From positions 1 through 64,000 of IMG/VR virus record IMGVR_UViG_3300020187_000022: a stretch of 64,000 bases of DNA; one strand, given 5' to 3'. The position numbers were made by a program, and so were the translations under genes. Below the pieces are notes generated by a model. The model was not told the DNA's origin, made no database searches, and was given only the letters and a program-made list of their open reading frames with translations. This stretch comes from a virus. The first letter of the stretch is position 1, and each line of letters begins with the position of its first letter. Shown here piece by piece: positions 23,587 to 30,871 of this stretch.

Positions 23587-23908
23587 ATGGAAAAGTAAAC
23601 AACAATTTGAATCTAAAAAATTAGCTTCAGAATATTTTAAAATACCAGTATGGCTTATTAATAAAAGCATTAAAGGAAGATGTCAAGTGTCTTATGAAAA
23701 AGGCACTTACAGATTTCAAGAATCAAGAATTCAGACTGGTCTAACAAAAACATTAAATGTTAAAACTACAGATGTAATACCATTTGGTAAACATAAAGGT
23801 AAAAAACCTGAAGACGTACCATTAGGATATTTAATCTGGATGTATAAAAAAACAGATTGCCCAAGTTGTGTTTTAAAAGCATTAAAAGAAGTCAAAAACT
23901 TGTTTTAA
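23570..23908 (+). CDS. NUMOD-like plus DUF3820 protein, 112 aa
   Basis: ATG 23570 is preferred over an upstream TTG. Residues about 6-35 (SKQQFESKKLASEYFKIP) resemble NUMOD-type DNA-binding helices. Residues about 68-110 match DUF3820: PFGKHKGKKPEDVP, then YLIWMYKK. That domain is often found at the end of exonucleases or next to replication enzymes. It overlaps the MazG-like gene, so it is part of the polymerase group. The two-part layout is inferred from pattern only. Confidence 0.6.
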   Translation: MITIVEWKSKQQFESKKLASEYFKIPVWLINKSIKGRCQVSYEKGTYRFQESRIQTGLTKTLNVKTTDVIPFGKHKGKKPEDVPLGYLIWMYKKTDCPSCVLKALKEVKNLF

Positions 23909-23949
23909 TTGTTATAATGAATTACCTTTACACTTTAAAAGTTTAAACT

Positions 23950-24861
23950 ATGCGCTACAAAAGAGCAACAGAAACAACACAAGTTTATTTAGAAAATCAA
24001 CCCTTACCAAACCATGGTAAGAGCTATACAGTGGTATCACACAAACAAGTGATAGAGAACACAAAAAAATTATTGGAGGATAGTGGTTTTACTATCCGTA
24101 GAGAACTATATAGAGCAAACATGAATGCCCAAGTAGCACAGGGTATATATCATATTTATCCTACACAGTCAAATGTTGATAAAATCAACAATGAGTCTGA
24201 ATTAGGAATGATGTTTGCCTGGACAAACTCTTATGATAAGAGTACAAGATTTCAATGTGCAATTGGTGCATACGTAATGGTATGTAGTAATGGTATGATG
24301 TGTGGAGATATGATGAATTTTAAAAGAAAACATACAGGATCCGCAGTTCATGATATTTCAATGCAATTAAGCAATCAGATTAAAAGTGGTGAAAAGCATT
24401 ACACACGCATCTTAAATGATAGAGATTCATTAAAGAATGTTACATTAACAAATCGTCAGCAGTCTGAATTACTGGGACGTTTGTTTGCAGATGAAGAGAT
24501 TATAACATCTTCTCAAGTATCAATCATTAAAAAAGAAATGAAGAAGCCTTCTTTTAACTATGATTGTTCAGATGATAATGCTTGGGCTTTTTATAATCAT
24601 GTCACACATTCTTTAAAAGTGTCTCCACCAAGAGATTGGATGCAAGACAGTCAAAACTTTCATGATTTTATGATGAATGAAGTTGTAGCTAATCAACCTA
24701 TACCTGCTAATTCAGATTTCCAATGGGAAAATGTTGTGGTTAATAGTAATATTTCAGAAATTGATACGGAAGGTTTAGTTGATATTCAAGACCATGAGCT
24801 AATTGAAGTTGATGAAAATATTTCAGAGGGTCAATTACTGTATGAAGCATATACATCATAA
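23950..24861 (+). CDS. DUF932 (phage/plasmid-like) protein, 303 aa
   Basis: Matches the DUF932 pattern: a leader with SYTVVSHKQVIENTKKLL, then GMMFAWTNSYDKSTRF, and CSNGMMCG around residue 118-125. Members occur on phages and plasmids, usually near replication genes; the biochemical role is unknown. It is the last gene of the plus-strand half before the bidirectional terminator. A weak promoter-like stretch (TACCTTTA) lies in the 41-nt gap before it. Confidence 0.75.
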   Translation: MRYKRATETTQVYLENQPLPNHGKSYTVVSHKQVIENTKKLLEDSGFTIRRELYRANMNAQVAQGIYHIYPTQSNVDKINNESELGMMFAWTNSYDKSTRFQCAIGAYVMVCSNGMMCGDMMNFKRKHTGSAVHDISMQLSNQIKSGEKHYTRILNDRDSLKNVTLTNRQQSELLGRLFADEEIITSSQVSIIKKEMKKPSFNYDCSDDNAWAFYNHVTHSLKVSPPRDWMQDSQNFHDFMMNEVVANQPIPANSDFQWENVVVNSNISEIDTEGLVDIQDHELIEVDENISEGQLLYEAYTS

Positions 24862-24885
24862 CAGTTGATTATTATACTGCAAATA

Positions 24886-24914
24886 TTAGTAAGTATAGTA
24901 TTTGTATATCTTTG
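24886..24914 (+). promoter_or_regulatory. Candidate promoter in the convergent gap
   Basis: TTAGTAAGT (24886-24894), TTTGTATAT (24901-24909) and TATCTTTG (24907-24914, a TAnnTTTG match) stand together on the plus strand although no plus gene follows. The only downstream signal is the hairpin at 24949. The first two words are shared with the leaders at 29250 and 61736. Confidence 0.4.
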
Positions 24915-24919
24915 CATAT

Positions 24920-24982
24920 ATAAAAACCAAGAATAGCTATTAAAATAGAGAAGGGGTAGTTTTTACACCACCCCTTTTCATT
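24920..24982 (+). ncRNA. Candidate small RNA of about 60 nt
   Basis: A promoter-like box ends at 24914 and a strong hairpin with T tract ends near 24982; no start codon with a useful frame lies between. The 5' part contains the perfect 10-nt palindrome AATAGCTATT (24932-24941). This is what a short terminator-ended RNA would look like. It might also be an unused promoter next to the ordinary convergent terminator. Confidence 0.3.
24949..24982. terminator. Bidirectional intrinsic terminator
   Basis: AAGGGGT (24951-24957) pairs with ACCCCTT (24970-24976), flanked by T residues on the right and A-rich sequence on the left, so it can stop transcription in both directions. It separates the plus-strand DUF932 gene from the minus-strand fibre gene. 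Confidence 0.8.
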
Positions 24983-24998
24983 TTATTTTTAGTATTGT

Positions 24999-27236
24999 TT
25001 ATGAGTATATTCTTATTTCAAACATCACTCGTTGAAATTGTTGAATATTTGTATTTGTTACTGCATTATATACTTTGAATTGAACGTCATTAACGCTTAT
25101 ATCAAACAGTCTACCAAAATTATGATCACTTGCTACATCAACTCCAAAGTCAACATATAAACTATTTTTATCTACCCATGGTGTATTAGGAGTAATAAAA
25201 AACTCATCTTGTCCACCTGGTCCTGTAAATGCATAAGTTTTACCTGTATTGTTTTGTAAAATAACAGCACCCCAAGTACCACCTGAATAAGTCATATATC
25301 CTACAACAGTAGTATAACCAGCACCATATATTGTACCATTAGCAACTGCAGTAACTCTACCTTGTTGATCAACTGTTAAGTTTGCATTAGTATATGCACC
25401 CGGTGTTACAGCAGTGTTATCTAAGTCAACTGTTAATGTATCTGTTGCAGTTACTGTGGTTGTTAAACCAACACCACCGGCTATTAATGCTGTATTACCT
25501 GTAGCTATTGTTTCTGCAGTTCCGGTATCTCCAGCTAAATCCCAACCAGCATAAGCTGCTGATTGAGCAAAGTTAATTGTAGTTGGATTAGTAGTAGTAT
25601 CCATAGTAACTCCGGCGCCTGTAAACTCAAACATTCCTGATTCAGTATTACTACCTACTTTAATACTATTTACTGTATTAACTGATACTGCACTTATAGT
25701 TGTAGTTTTAACACCGCTTCCATCTGTATTAACTGATTGTGATAAACCACTACCAATAGTTACTTTATCAAACCAATATCCTTCTGCAGTATCTGCTGCG
25801 TCTATTTTAAACTTAGCATCAGCACCTGCAGCATAATCAGGAATGTTTAAAACTCCTGCCGCCAATGTTGCAGCACCAGAAGTACCTGTTGTTGTTAAAC
25901 TTGTAACTGTTGCAGCTGGTGTAGTTGCCCAAGCACCATCTTGTCTTAAGAACTGACCTGCTGTACCACCATTCAAATCTAATGAAATTGAAGGTGTTGT
26001 TGTTCCATCCACAACTGCTGCAGTAAAAGCTGCAATATCTGTGGTAAAATCAACAGATGTAACTGTTCCACCACCACCGGTAGCATAGTCTGGTATATTT
26101 AATACTCCTCCTACTAAAGTAGCTGCACCCGATGTTCCTGTAGTTGTTAAACTAGTAAAAGGAATTGCTGGGAATGTTACTAAAGCACCATCACCCGATA
26201 CATATTGACTACTAGCACCTTGCCAAGTAAAAGCAATAGCTGGCGTTGTAGTTGCAGTAGTAACACTAACTTGTAGTGCAGTACCATCAGTCGTTGAGCT
26301 TACACTTGAAACGGTATCGCCCCATAACAGTTGACTTGAACTATCAGAAATTAATATTTTACCTGCTGTACCTAAACTTGCAGCTGCATCTTTAATATAA
26401 CCTTGGAATTCTACTGAACTATTAAAAGTAGTTAAATCATCATCTGGATCTTGACCTATAGTTAAAACATGAACAGCACCTATATCCTCTTGAATCATTG
26501 TTACTGCAGCAGCATCACCTATTGAACCAGCACCAGTCCACATTGCCATGTGTTTAGTTGTTCCTGTACCGGTTACACCTACAGAAGCTGAAGACCAACT
26601 TGCCGTAGTTCCGTCTGATGTTAATACTTGTCCAGCTGTTCCTATAGCTAGTTCTTCTTTGACGTTTGCCGCACTACCTCTCCAAATACTTCCGTATGTA
26701 AGAGATACAACCGGGTCATCATCTGACCAAACAACTCTACCATCTGCTAAAGATCTTAGAATTCGGTTTGCTGCTCCCGCCGCAGTGCCTGCAGAATCAT
26801 GAATAACATTAAATAAAGATGTTTTATTTACTATGTCTCCTGATATTCCTAGATTTATATTTTTTGATAATATAGAATCTTCGTTAACTGTTAAGGCGCC
26901 TGTTATTGTTATTAAAGTATCTGTGCTATTTTGAGTTATGATACTATCCTTAAGGGCATCTAAAGAACATATTGCATCTTTCACAGTGTATACTGGTATC
27001 TTACCTTCTACACCGGAATTTTCAATAGTTACGGTTAAGTCTTGCCTTACATCACAAAAAAAATCCTGATACTTAATAGTAAAAGGTTCCATTTGTGCTA
27101 TATAACTAGAAGAAGTATTTATTCTACTAGTAGATGCTAGTTTTCCAAATTCAAAATAATCTCTATCTCTTTCAAGGGTAGTTTTTTTCTTATTTCTTTT
27201 TAATAACCCTAATATCTCTTGTATTAATATGCTCAT
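24999..27236 (-). CDS. Repeat-rich tail/head fibre protein, 745 aa
   Basis: Receptor-binding or fibre-type virion protein. The N-terminal 70 residues are charged and may attach to the particle. The middle is made of Gly/Thr/Ala-rich strands typical of trimeric beta-fibres, with repeated units: GTAGQVLTSDGTTASW, GTAGKILISD and GTAGQFLRQDGAW, and two copies of a TTTGTSGAATL...GVLNIPDYA unit. The last 100 residues lose the repeats and look like a globular tip. It is the last gene of the minus operon, next to a terminator. Fibre type is clear; tail versus head position is not. Confidence 0.8.
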   Translation of the reverse strand: MSILIQEILGLLKRNKKKTTLERDRDYFEFGKLASTSRINTSSSYIAQMEPFTIKYQDFFCDVRQDLTVTIENSGVEGKIPVYTVKDAICSLDALKDSIITQNSTDTLITITGALTVNEDSILSKNINLGISGDIVNKTSLFNVIHDSAGTAAGAANRILRSLADGRVVWSDDDPVVSLTYGSIWRGSAANVKEELAIGTAGQVLTSDGTTASWSSASVGVTGTGTTKHMAMWTGAGSIGDAAAVTMIQEDIGAVHVLTIGQDPDDDLTTFNSSVEFQGYIKDAAASLGTAGKILISDSSSQLLWGDTVSSVSSTTDGTALQVSVTTATTTPAIAFTWQGASSQYVSGDGALVTFPAIPFTSLTTTGTSGAATLVGGVLNIPDYATGGGGTVTSVDFTTDIAAFTAAVVDGTTTPSISLDLNGGTAGQFLRQDGAWATTPAATVTSLTTTGTSGAATLAAGVLNIPDYAAGADAKFKIDAADTAEGYWFDKVTIGSGLSQSVNTDGSGVKTTTISAVSVNTVNSIKVGSNTESGMFEFTGAGVTMDTTTNPTTINFAQSAAYAGWDLAGDTGTAETIATGNTALIAGGVGLTTTVTATDTLTVDLDNTAVTPGAYTNANLTVDQQGRVTAVANGTIYGAGYTTVVGYMTYSGGTWGAVILQNNTGKTYAFTGPGGQDEFFITPNTPWVDKNSLYVDFGVDVASDHNFGRLFDISVNDVQFKVYNAVTNTNIQQFQRVMFEIRIYS
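25825..26160 (-). repeat. Diverged internal repeats in the fibre gene
   Basis: Two copies of a stretch encoding SLTTTGTSGAATL, two variable residues, then GVLNIPDYA lie at about 25825-25910 and 26072-26160. The DNA has drifted while the protein is nearly the same, so the copies are old and selected. Flanking GTAGQ-type units repeat more loosely outside this span. Confidence 0.75.
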
Positions 27237-27239
27237 AAC

Positions 27240-27584
27240 TTATATATATAATGCAGCTACTGTAACCGATGCTACCGCTGAGTATTCTATTTCTATAGTA
27301 CCGTCTGTACTATTAAATGCTTCTGTTTCAAATGGACCTAAAAACCCTTCTTCGCCTGCACCAAGTATTAGTGTTGCTGTTTCTTTAACAAGTGTTCCTA
27401 ATAAAGGATCTACAACTGTTGTTATAACCGGAGTTACAGTTGAAGTAACAGACACACCACTTCCATTTTTAACATGAAAATATTGAATTCCTGTATTTAG
27501 TACTAAGTCTCCCGCTACTGCAGCAGCTGCGTAGACTGGCTTTAAACCAGATTGTGTAATTTGTTGTGCTGTTAATGTTGCCAT
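27240..27584 (-). CDS. Capsid decoration/stabilisation-like protein, 114 aa
   Basis: A small beta-sandwich-type protein: it starts MATLTAQQITQSGLKPVYAA and continues with alternating Val/Thr/Ile strands and few charges. This start (T.Q.It..Gl.p.y.aA) is known in phage head decoration or minor capsid proteins. It lies 3 nt upstream of the fibre gene, in the virion operon. A head-fibre base is an alternative. Confidence rests on pattern memory. Confidence 0.6.
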   Translation of the reverse strand: MATLTAQQITQSGLKPVYAAAAVAGDLVLNTGIQYFHVKNGSGVSVTSTVTPVITTVVDPLLGTLVKETATLILGAGEEGFLGPFETEAFNSTDGTIEIEYSAVASVTVAALYI

Positions 27585-27590
27585 ATCTTT

Positions 27591-27809
27591 TTATTTACAG
27601 TATCCGTTTTTAAAAGCTTCTGATTGAACAGGCTCTATAGCTCTTGTTGAAACTTGCTTAGCTTGAAAACCTTGTGAAGCTAGTCTTTCTCTAGTTGCAG
27701 TTGCAGTTGCGTTTTTCTTTGCTTGAATTTTAGCAGGTATACTAGTAGGATTATAATATCCATTAGCCACCTTTCCATCTCCCATAGGGAATGATACTTT
27801 TTTAGCCAT
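27591..27809 (-). CDS. Small basic virion-operon protein, 72 aa
   Basis: An unrecognised basic protein rich in Ala, Lys and Gln, with GDGKVANGYYNP near the front and a helical Ala/Arg middle. It contains no signal peptide. It sits between the decoration-like and Gly-rich small proteins in the operon, so it may be a minor virion component. Confidence 0.5.
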   Translation of the reverse strand: MAKKVSFPMGDGKVANGYYNPTSIPAKIQAKKNATATATRERLASQGFQAKQVSTRAIEPVQSEAFKNGYCK

Positions 27810-27811
27810 GA

Positions 27812-27997
27812 TTATTTCTTTTTAGAGTTTGATCCACCATACATCATTGGATCTAATACACTACCACCATTCATAAAACCCATAAGACCTCCGCCTTTAG
27901 CCATTGCTCTCATTCCTGCTTTTTGTGGAGTTATATCCCCATCTCCGGCACCCATAGTAGATCCACCACCGTTACCATATTTTTTTACATTTCTCAT
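27812..27997 (-). CDS. Small Gly-rich protein, 61 aa
   Basis: More than a quarter Gly, with Met and Lys: GNGGGSTMGAGDGD near the front, then AMAKGGGLMGFMNGG and MMYGGSNSKKK at the end. The K-x-GG words recur in neighbouring and distant virion proteins of this phage. It is likely a flexible peptide associated with the particle. No function can be assigned. Confidence 0.5.
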   Translation of the reverse strand: MRNVKKYGNGGGSTMGAGDGDITPQKAGMRAMAKGGGLMGFMNGGSVLDPMMYGGSNSKKK

Positions 27998-28002
27998 AAT
28001 TT

Positions 28003-28407
28003 CTAATTTTTATTGTTTTTTACTTTTTCTATTGATCTTCCACCAAAATAGGCACCAATTACTGTTATTAAAACTAACTGTAATAAATCAACCCACTTGT
28101 CTTCTACTATAAAATCTATAACTCCAGCGTCTATAAATACTAATATTACTGTTGATACAACTAAGAATACAAGAACCATAGGCCTCACATTTTTGCTGAG
28201 CCATGAATCTGAATTCATGTCTGAGGACCACCTTGAAGTTATTTCTTTTTCCATTTCAACTTCATGCTTAGCTATTAGCTCTTTTATTTTTAATTCAGCA
28301 GCAAGCTTCTCATCTTTTGATGTAATAAGTTCGTCTAAGACAGTACCTATCCCCTCAACTAATTTAGTTGCACCGCTTGAAAATAATCTTGTTATAAAGT
28401 TAGGCAT
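28003..28407 (-). CDS. Holin candidate (GTA_holin_3TM-like), 134 aa
   Basis: The first 60 residues form a charged amphipathic or coiled helix. Then come SWLSKNVRPMVLVFLVVSTV and further hydrophobic stretches at about residues 75-98 and 104-122, ending in a basic tail. The W-S-K-N-[IV]-R-P motif before the first membrane segment is the mark of the 3-TM holin family of phages and gene-transfer agents. It would permeabilise the inner membrane at lysis. The spanin-like pair at 32776-33483 is close by. Confidence 0.7.
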   Translation of the reverse strand: MPNFITRLFSSGATKLVEGIGTVLDELITSKDEKLAAELKIKELIAKHEVEMEKEITSRWSSDMNSDSWLSKNVRPMVLVFLVVSTVILVFIDAGVIDFIVEDKWVDLLQLVLITVIGAYFGGRSIEKVKNNKN

Positions 28408-28412
28408 ATCTT

Positions 28413-28724
28413 TTATTTACCGCTATATGTATTATGTGTACCACCACCTAGTTTATATGCTTGTTTAGTTTCTTTACCTGTTTCAGCATTGCGTGCTAAT
28501 CTTTTAGCATTACCACCTTTTCTCATTTTTTCAGTAACAGAACCAAACATCATTTGATCAAGCTCTCCACCAGTTCTCATTAATAACTTAGACTGTTGTC
28601 TAGTTAATTTTTGAGAAGGCATTGAACCTCCACGTTTAAAATATCCCATATCCTTAACTACTCCGGGTGCTTTCTTTTTTAAAGCAGCCAAACCTGGCTG
28701 TGATTTCGGATTAATCTTTTTCAT
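28413..28724 (-). CDS. Small basic protein with GG words, 103 aa
   Basis: Very basic, with FKRGGS, MRTGGEL, MRKGGN and YKLGGGT spaced along the chain. No membrane segment, no Cys. It belongs to the virion operon just upstream of the holin candidate. The GG words are shared with the large virion proteins and could be docking or cleavage signals. The function is unknown. Confidence 0.5.
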   Translation of the reverse strand: MKKINPKSQPGLAALKKKAPGVVKDMGYFKRGGSMPSQKLTRQQSKLLMRTGGELDQMMFGSVTEKMRKGGNAKRLARNAETGKETKQAYKLGGGTHNTYSGK

Positions 28725-28734
28725 AATTTAATAT

Positions 28735-28881
28735 TTAAAAATCTAAAGTAAATGTTACAAAGAACAAATAAACTTTTACAGTTGTATAATTATATTTCTC
28801 ATCAGGAAACATTGTTTCCCATCCTAAAGCAAATCTATCGTGAGGCCAATGAAAAGCTATCTCTAATTCCCAGTTCCCCAT
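28735..28881 (-). CDS. Aromatic-rich micro-protein, 48 aa
   Basis: A compact protein with GWE in the middle (FALGWETMFP) and a strand-rich end (VYLFFVTFTLDF). Short proteins of this kind occur in virion regions of other Bacteroidetes phages, from memory. Its start overlaps the stop of the next-upstream gene by one base (TAATG), which strongly supports coupling. Function unknown. Confidence 0.6.
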   Translation of the reverse strand: MGNWELEIAFHWPHDRFALGWETMFPDEKYNYTTVKVYLFFVTFTLDF

Positions 28882-28982
28882 TAAAGAACAGATTTAGTTT
28901 TGCTACATAAACCTTGACGGCAATATTTTAAACAAACTTTACCCTTAGTAATCCATTGTATTAATAAGCAGACTTGTTTCAT
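28881..28982 (-). CDS. Cys-containing micro-protein, 33 aa
   Basis: The frame starts in an ATGA overlap with the gene upstream and ends in a TAATG overlap with the one downstream. It encodes four Cys (residues about 5, 17, 21 and 27) among basic and hydrophobic residues. The double overlap makes a chance frame unlikely. It might bind a metal or form disulphides in the periplasm, but there is no signal peptide. Confidence 0.5.
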   Translation of the reverse strand: MKQVCLLIQWITKGKVCLKYCRQGLCSKTKSVL

Positions 28983-29230
28983 TTTACTGATTTTTTTCTA
29001 CCTTTTCTAGATTTACCCTTAATTGCATCATCAATATCTCCAAGTTGATTACCAACTTCTTTTATTGCTCTCCCTACATCTTGTAACTCTTTGGAGGTTA
29101 GTTTATACCTTTTTTTGATTTCTTTTAATGTAGCTACAGCCTTTTCATCTAAAGAAGTTCTTGACCATATAGCTCTCCAATAATCTTGAAGGCTGTAAGT
29201 CCATATTACATTTATGATTTTTTTAAACAT
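28979..29230 (-). CDS. Small basic helical protein, 83 aa
   Basis: First gene of the minus-strand virion/lysis operon. Residues 1-20 are aromatic and moderately hydrophobic (FKKIINVIWTY), followed by an amphipathic helix and a very basic tail (KGKSRKGRKK). Similar small proteins with an aromatic N-terminus and a basic end occur in crAss-like phages, as far as I recall. A membrane-surface or nucleic-acid-binding role is possible. Confidence 0.55.
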   Translation of the reverse strand: MFKKIINVIWTYSLQDYWRAIWSRTSLDEKAVATLKEIKKRYKLTSKELQDVGRAIKEVGNQLGDIDDAIKGKSRKGRKKSVK

Positions 29231-29249
29231 CTTTTCTATTATTAATGTG

Positions 29250-29282
29250 TATACTATTAATATACAAATAAAGATTTACTAA
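29250..29282 (-). promoter_or_regulatory. Candidate late-type promoter for the fibre/holin operon
   Basis: On the minus strand TTAGTAAAT is followed after 5 nt by TTTGTATAT and then TAATAGTATA. The 23 bases at 29250-29272 match 61736-61758 at 22 positions. Both copies precede the first gene of a minus-strand operon, so this is probably a phage-specific promoter or operator. Confidence 0.5.
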
Positions 29283-29295
29283 CTCAAATAATTCT

Positions 29296-29303
29296 TATAT
29301 TTG
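29296..29303 (+). promoter_or_regulatory. Candidate -7 box TATATTTG for the nrd island
   Basis: TATATTTG matches TAnnTTTG and lies on the plus strand back to back with the minus promoter at 29250. A TTTAC word about 19 nt upstream is a poor -33 element. Transcription would start near 29310, giving a 75-nt leader before 29385. Confidence 0.4.
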
Positions 29304-29384
29304 TTGTCTTACTGGTAAAATCTGTATATATATAATATACAAAATTTTTACTTAAATATCTAAAAATTACAAAATTATCTAATT

Positions 29385-29573
29385 ATGAATAAAATTAACC
29401 CCGTTGTTTTTAAAAATAAATTTTCATTGCAAATACTACCTACTGAAACGCTATTAGGCATTAAGACAGTTAATTGTGAAGTACTTTGTGAAGATGATAT
29501 CTATCGTCCTATAGTGGGATTTGAAATAGGTTTAATATTTTTTACTTTTTCATATGTAAATATGTCTATTTAA
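29385..29573 (+). CDS. Hypothetical protein, 62 aa
   Basis: A small protein with a strand-rich layout and two Cys (about 27-34), ending in a hydrophobic stretch (GLIFFTFSYVNM). It is followed by a strong terminator-like hairpin and then nrdB. It might be a leader ORF whose translation influences the hairpin, or an independent small gene. Not recognised. Confidence 0.45.
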   Translation: MNKINPVVFKNKFSLQILPTETLLGIKTVNCEVLCEDDIYRPIVGFEIGLIFFTFSYVNMSI

Positions 29574-29619
29574 ACTTTTTAATTAGGTATATTTTTTTTA
29601 AATTATATATACGTCTCCC

Positions 29620-29653
29620 AGCTGCATTTCTTTAAATATGAATGCAGCTTTTT
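29620..29653 (+). terminator. Terminator-like hairpin in front of nrdB
   Basis: AGCTGCATT (29620-29628) pairs perfectly with AATGCAGCT (29641-29649) and is followed by a T tract to 29653. The nrdB start at 29673 is 20 nt away. It either ends the 62-residue gene's transcript or attenuates the RNR genes. Confidence 0.75.
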
Positions 29654-29672
29654 AATCTATAATATTACTTGC

Positions 29673-30653
29673 ATGAACAAAAACATTTTTAAGTCTAGAG
29701 AAAATATATTACCCTATGAGTACCCGCAGTTATTAGCATACAAAGATGCAATAAGACACTCATATTGGATAGATACAGAGTTTAACTTTACTGAAGATAT
29801 ACAAGACTTTAAAGTAACTATAGACCCAAAACAAAGGGATATCATTAAAAAAACAATGCTTGCTATTGCACAAATAGAAGTAAACGTTAAAACATTTTGG
29901 GCAGACATGTATAAACGAATGCCAATTACTGAAGTTGGTGATGTAGGAATGACATTTGCAGAATCTGAAGTGAGACACAAAGATGCTTATGCTAGATTAC
30001 TTAGAATTCTTGGTCTTGAAAAAGAATTTCAAAATGTGATTGAGGTGCCGGCCATTGCGGGAAGGTTAAAGTACTTAAAGAAGTACCTGGATGGTACACG
30101 CTCAAGAGATGATAAGATGTATACTAAATCAGTATTGCTTTTTTCTTTGTTTATTGAGCATGTAAGTTTATTTAGTCAATTTTTAATTATGATGTCTTTT
30201 AATAAAGAGCTAAATTTGTTAAAAGGTATATCTAATGTTGTAGAAGCAACATCAAAAGAAGAAGAGATCCATGGTAACTTTGGAGCTGAAATTATTAATA
30301 TTATTAAAAAAGAGAACCCTGAATGGTTTGATGAAGAGTTTAAAGAACTAATTTATTCTGCTTGTAAAAAAGCTTATACTGCTGAGTGTGGTATACTAGA
30401 TTGGATCTTTGAAAAAGGTGAACTAAAATTTCTATCTAAGGAAACTATTCAGAACTTTATAAAAAACAGATTTAATAATTCTTTAGAAAAGATAGGTATG
30501 AAGTCAACCTTTGAAGTTGACAAACAACTATTAGAATCAACTGAGTGGTTTGATGTAGAGATTACAGCAACCAAAGAAGGAGACTTCTTTTACAAGAAGA
30601 GTGTTGATTATAATAAAAAAAGTAAGTCTATTACAGAAGATGATCTTTTTTAA
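29673..30653 (+). CDS. nrdB: Ribonucleotide reductase class I small subunit, 326 aa
   Basis: Generates the radical used by NrdA to turn ribonucleotides into deoxyribonucleotides. Diiron ligands in order: Glu at about 69, E99 and H102 in ESEVRH, and a second ExxH in KEEEIHGNF. The probable radical Tyr is Y106, four residues after H102, as in E. coli (H118, Y122). Class I enzymes need oxygen, so the host is probably aerobic. It is followed by a membrane micro-gene and nrdA. Length is normal for a short phage NrdB. Confidence 0.92.
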   Translation: MNKNIFKSRENILPYEYPQLLAYKDAIRHSYWIDTEFNFTEDIQDFKVTIDPKQRDIIKKTMLAIAQIEVNVKTFWADMYKRMPITEVGDVGMTFAESEVRHKDAYARLLRILGLEKEFQNVIEVPAIAGRLKYLKKYLDGTRSRDDKMYTKSVLLFSLFIEHVSLFSQFLIMMSFNKELNLLKGISNVVEATSKEEEIHGNFGAEIINIIKKENPEWFDEEFKELIYSACKKAYTAECGILDWIFEKGELKFLSKETIQNFIKNRFNNSLEKIGMKSTFEVDKQLLESTEWFDVEITATKEGDFFYKKSVDYNKKSKSITEDDLF

Positions 30654-30673
30654 ATCTTTAACACCAAAAAAAG

Positions 30674-30865
30674 ATGAAGTTTATAAAATTTTTTCTTATA
30701 TGGTATAGTCAGCAAATGGCTATACCTTTTTGGATAATTGGTCATGTGCATTTACACTTTGCTACTTGGCACAACTTTTATGAATACGCACTGTCTATTT
30801 TTTTACACTTAATGGTGGCTATAGGCTTTTGGATTGATTGGAAACAAAACGGAAATAAAAACTAA
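30674..30865 (+). CDS. Small aromatic membrane protein, 63 aa
   Basis: Two hydrophobic segments (about residues 3-23 and 39-56) with many Trp, Phe and His. It lies between nrdB and nrdA, with a leader (ttaacaccaaaaaaag) almost the same as that at 4476. The family is unknown. Small membrane proteins around phage RNR genes are common, but their role is not known. Confidence 0.55.
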   Translation: MKFIKFFLIWYSQQMAIPFWIIGHVHLHFATWHNFYEYALSIFLHLMVAIGFWIDWKQNGNKN

Positions 30866-30871
30866 AACAAT

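Noticed and set aside
24999-29230. Integrase, attachment sites or insertion sequences
   Set aside because: No recombinase or transposase motif and no terminal repeats were seen anywhere in the window, so lysogeny is not supported here.
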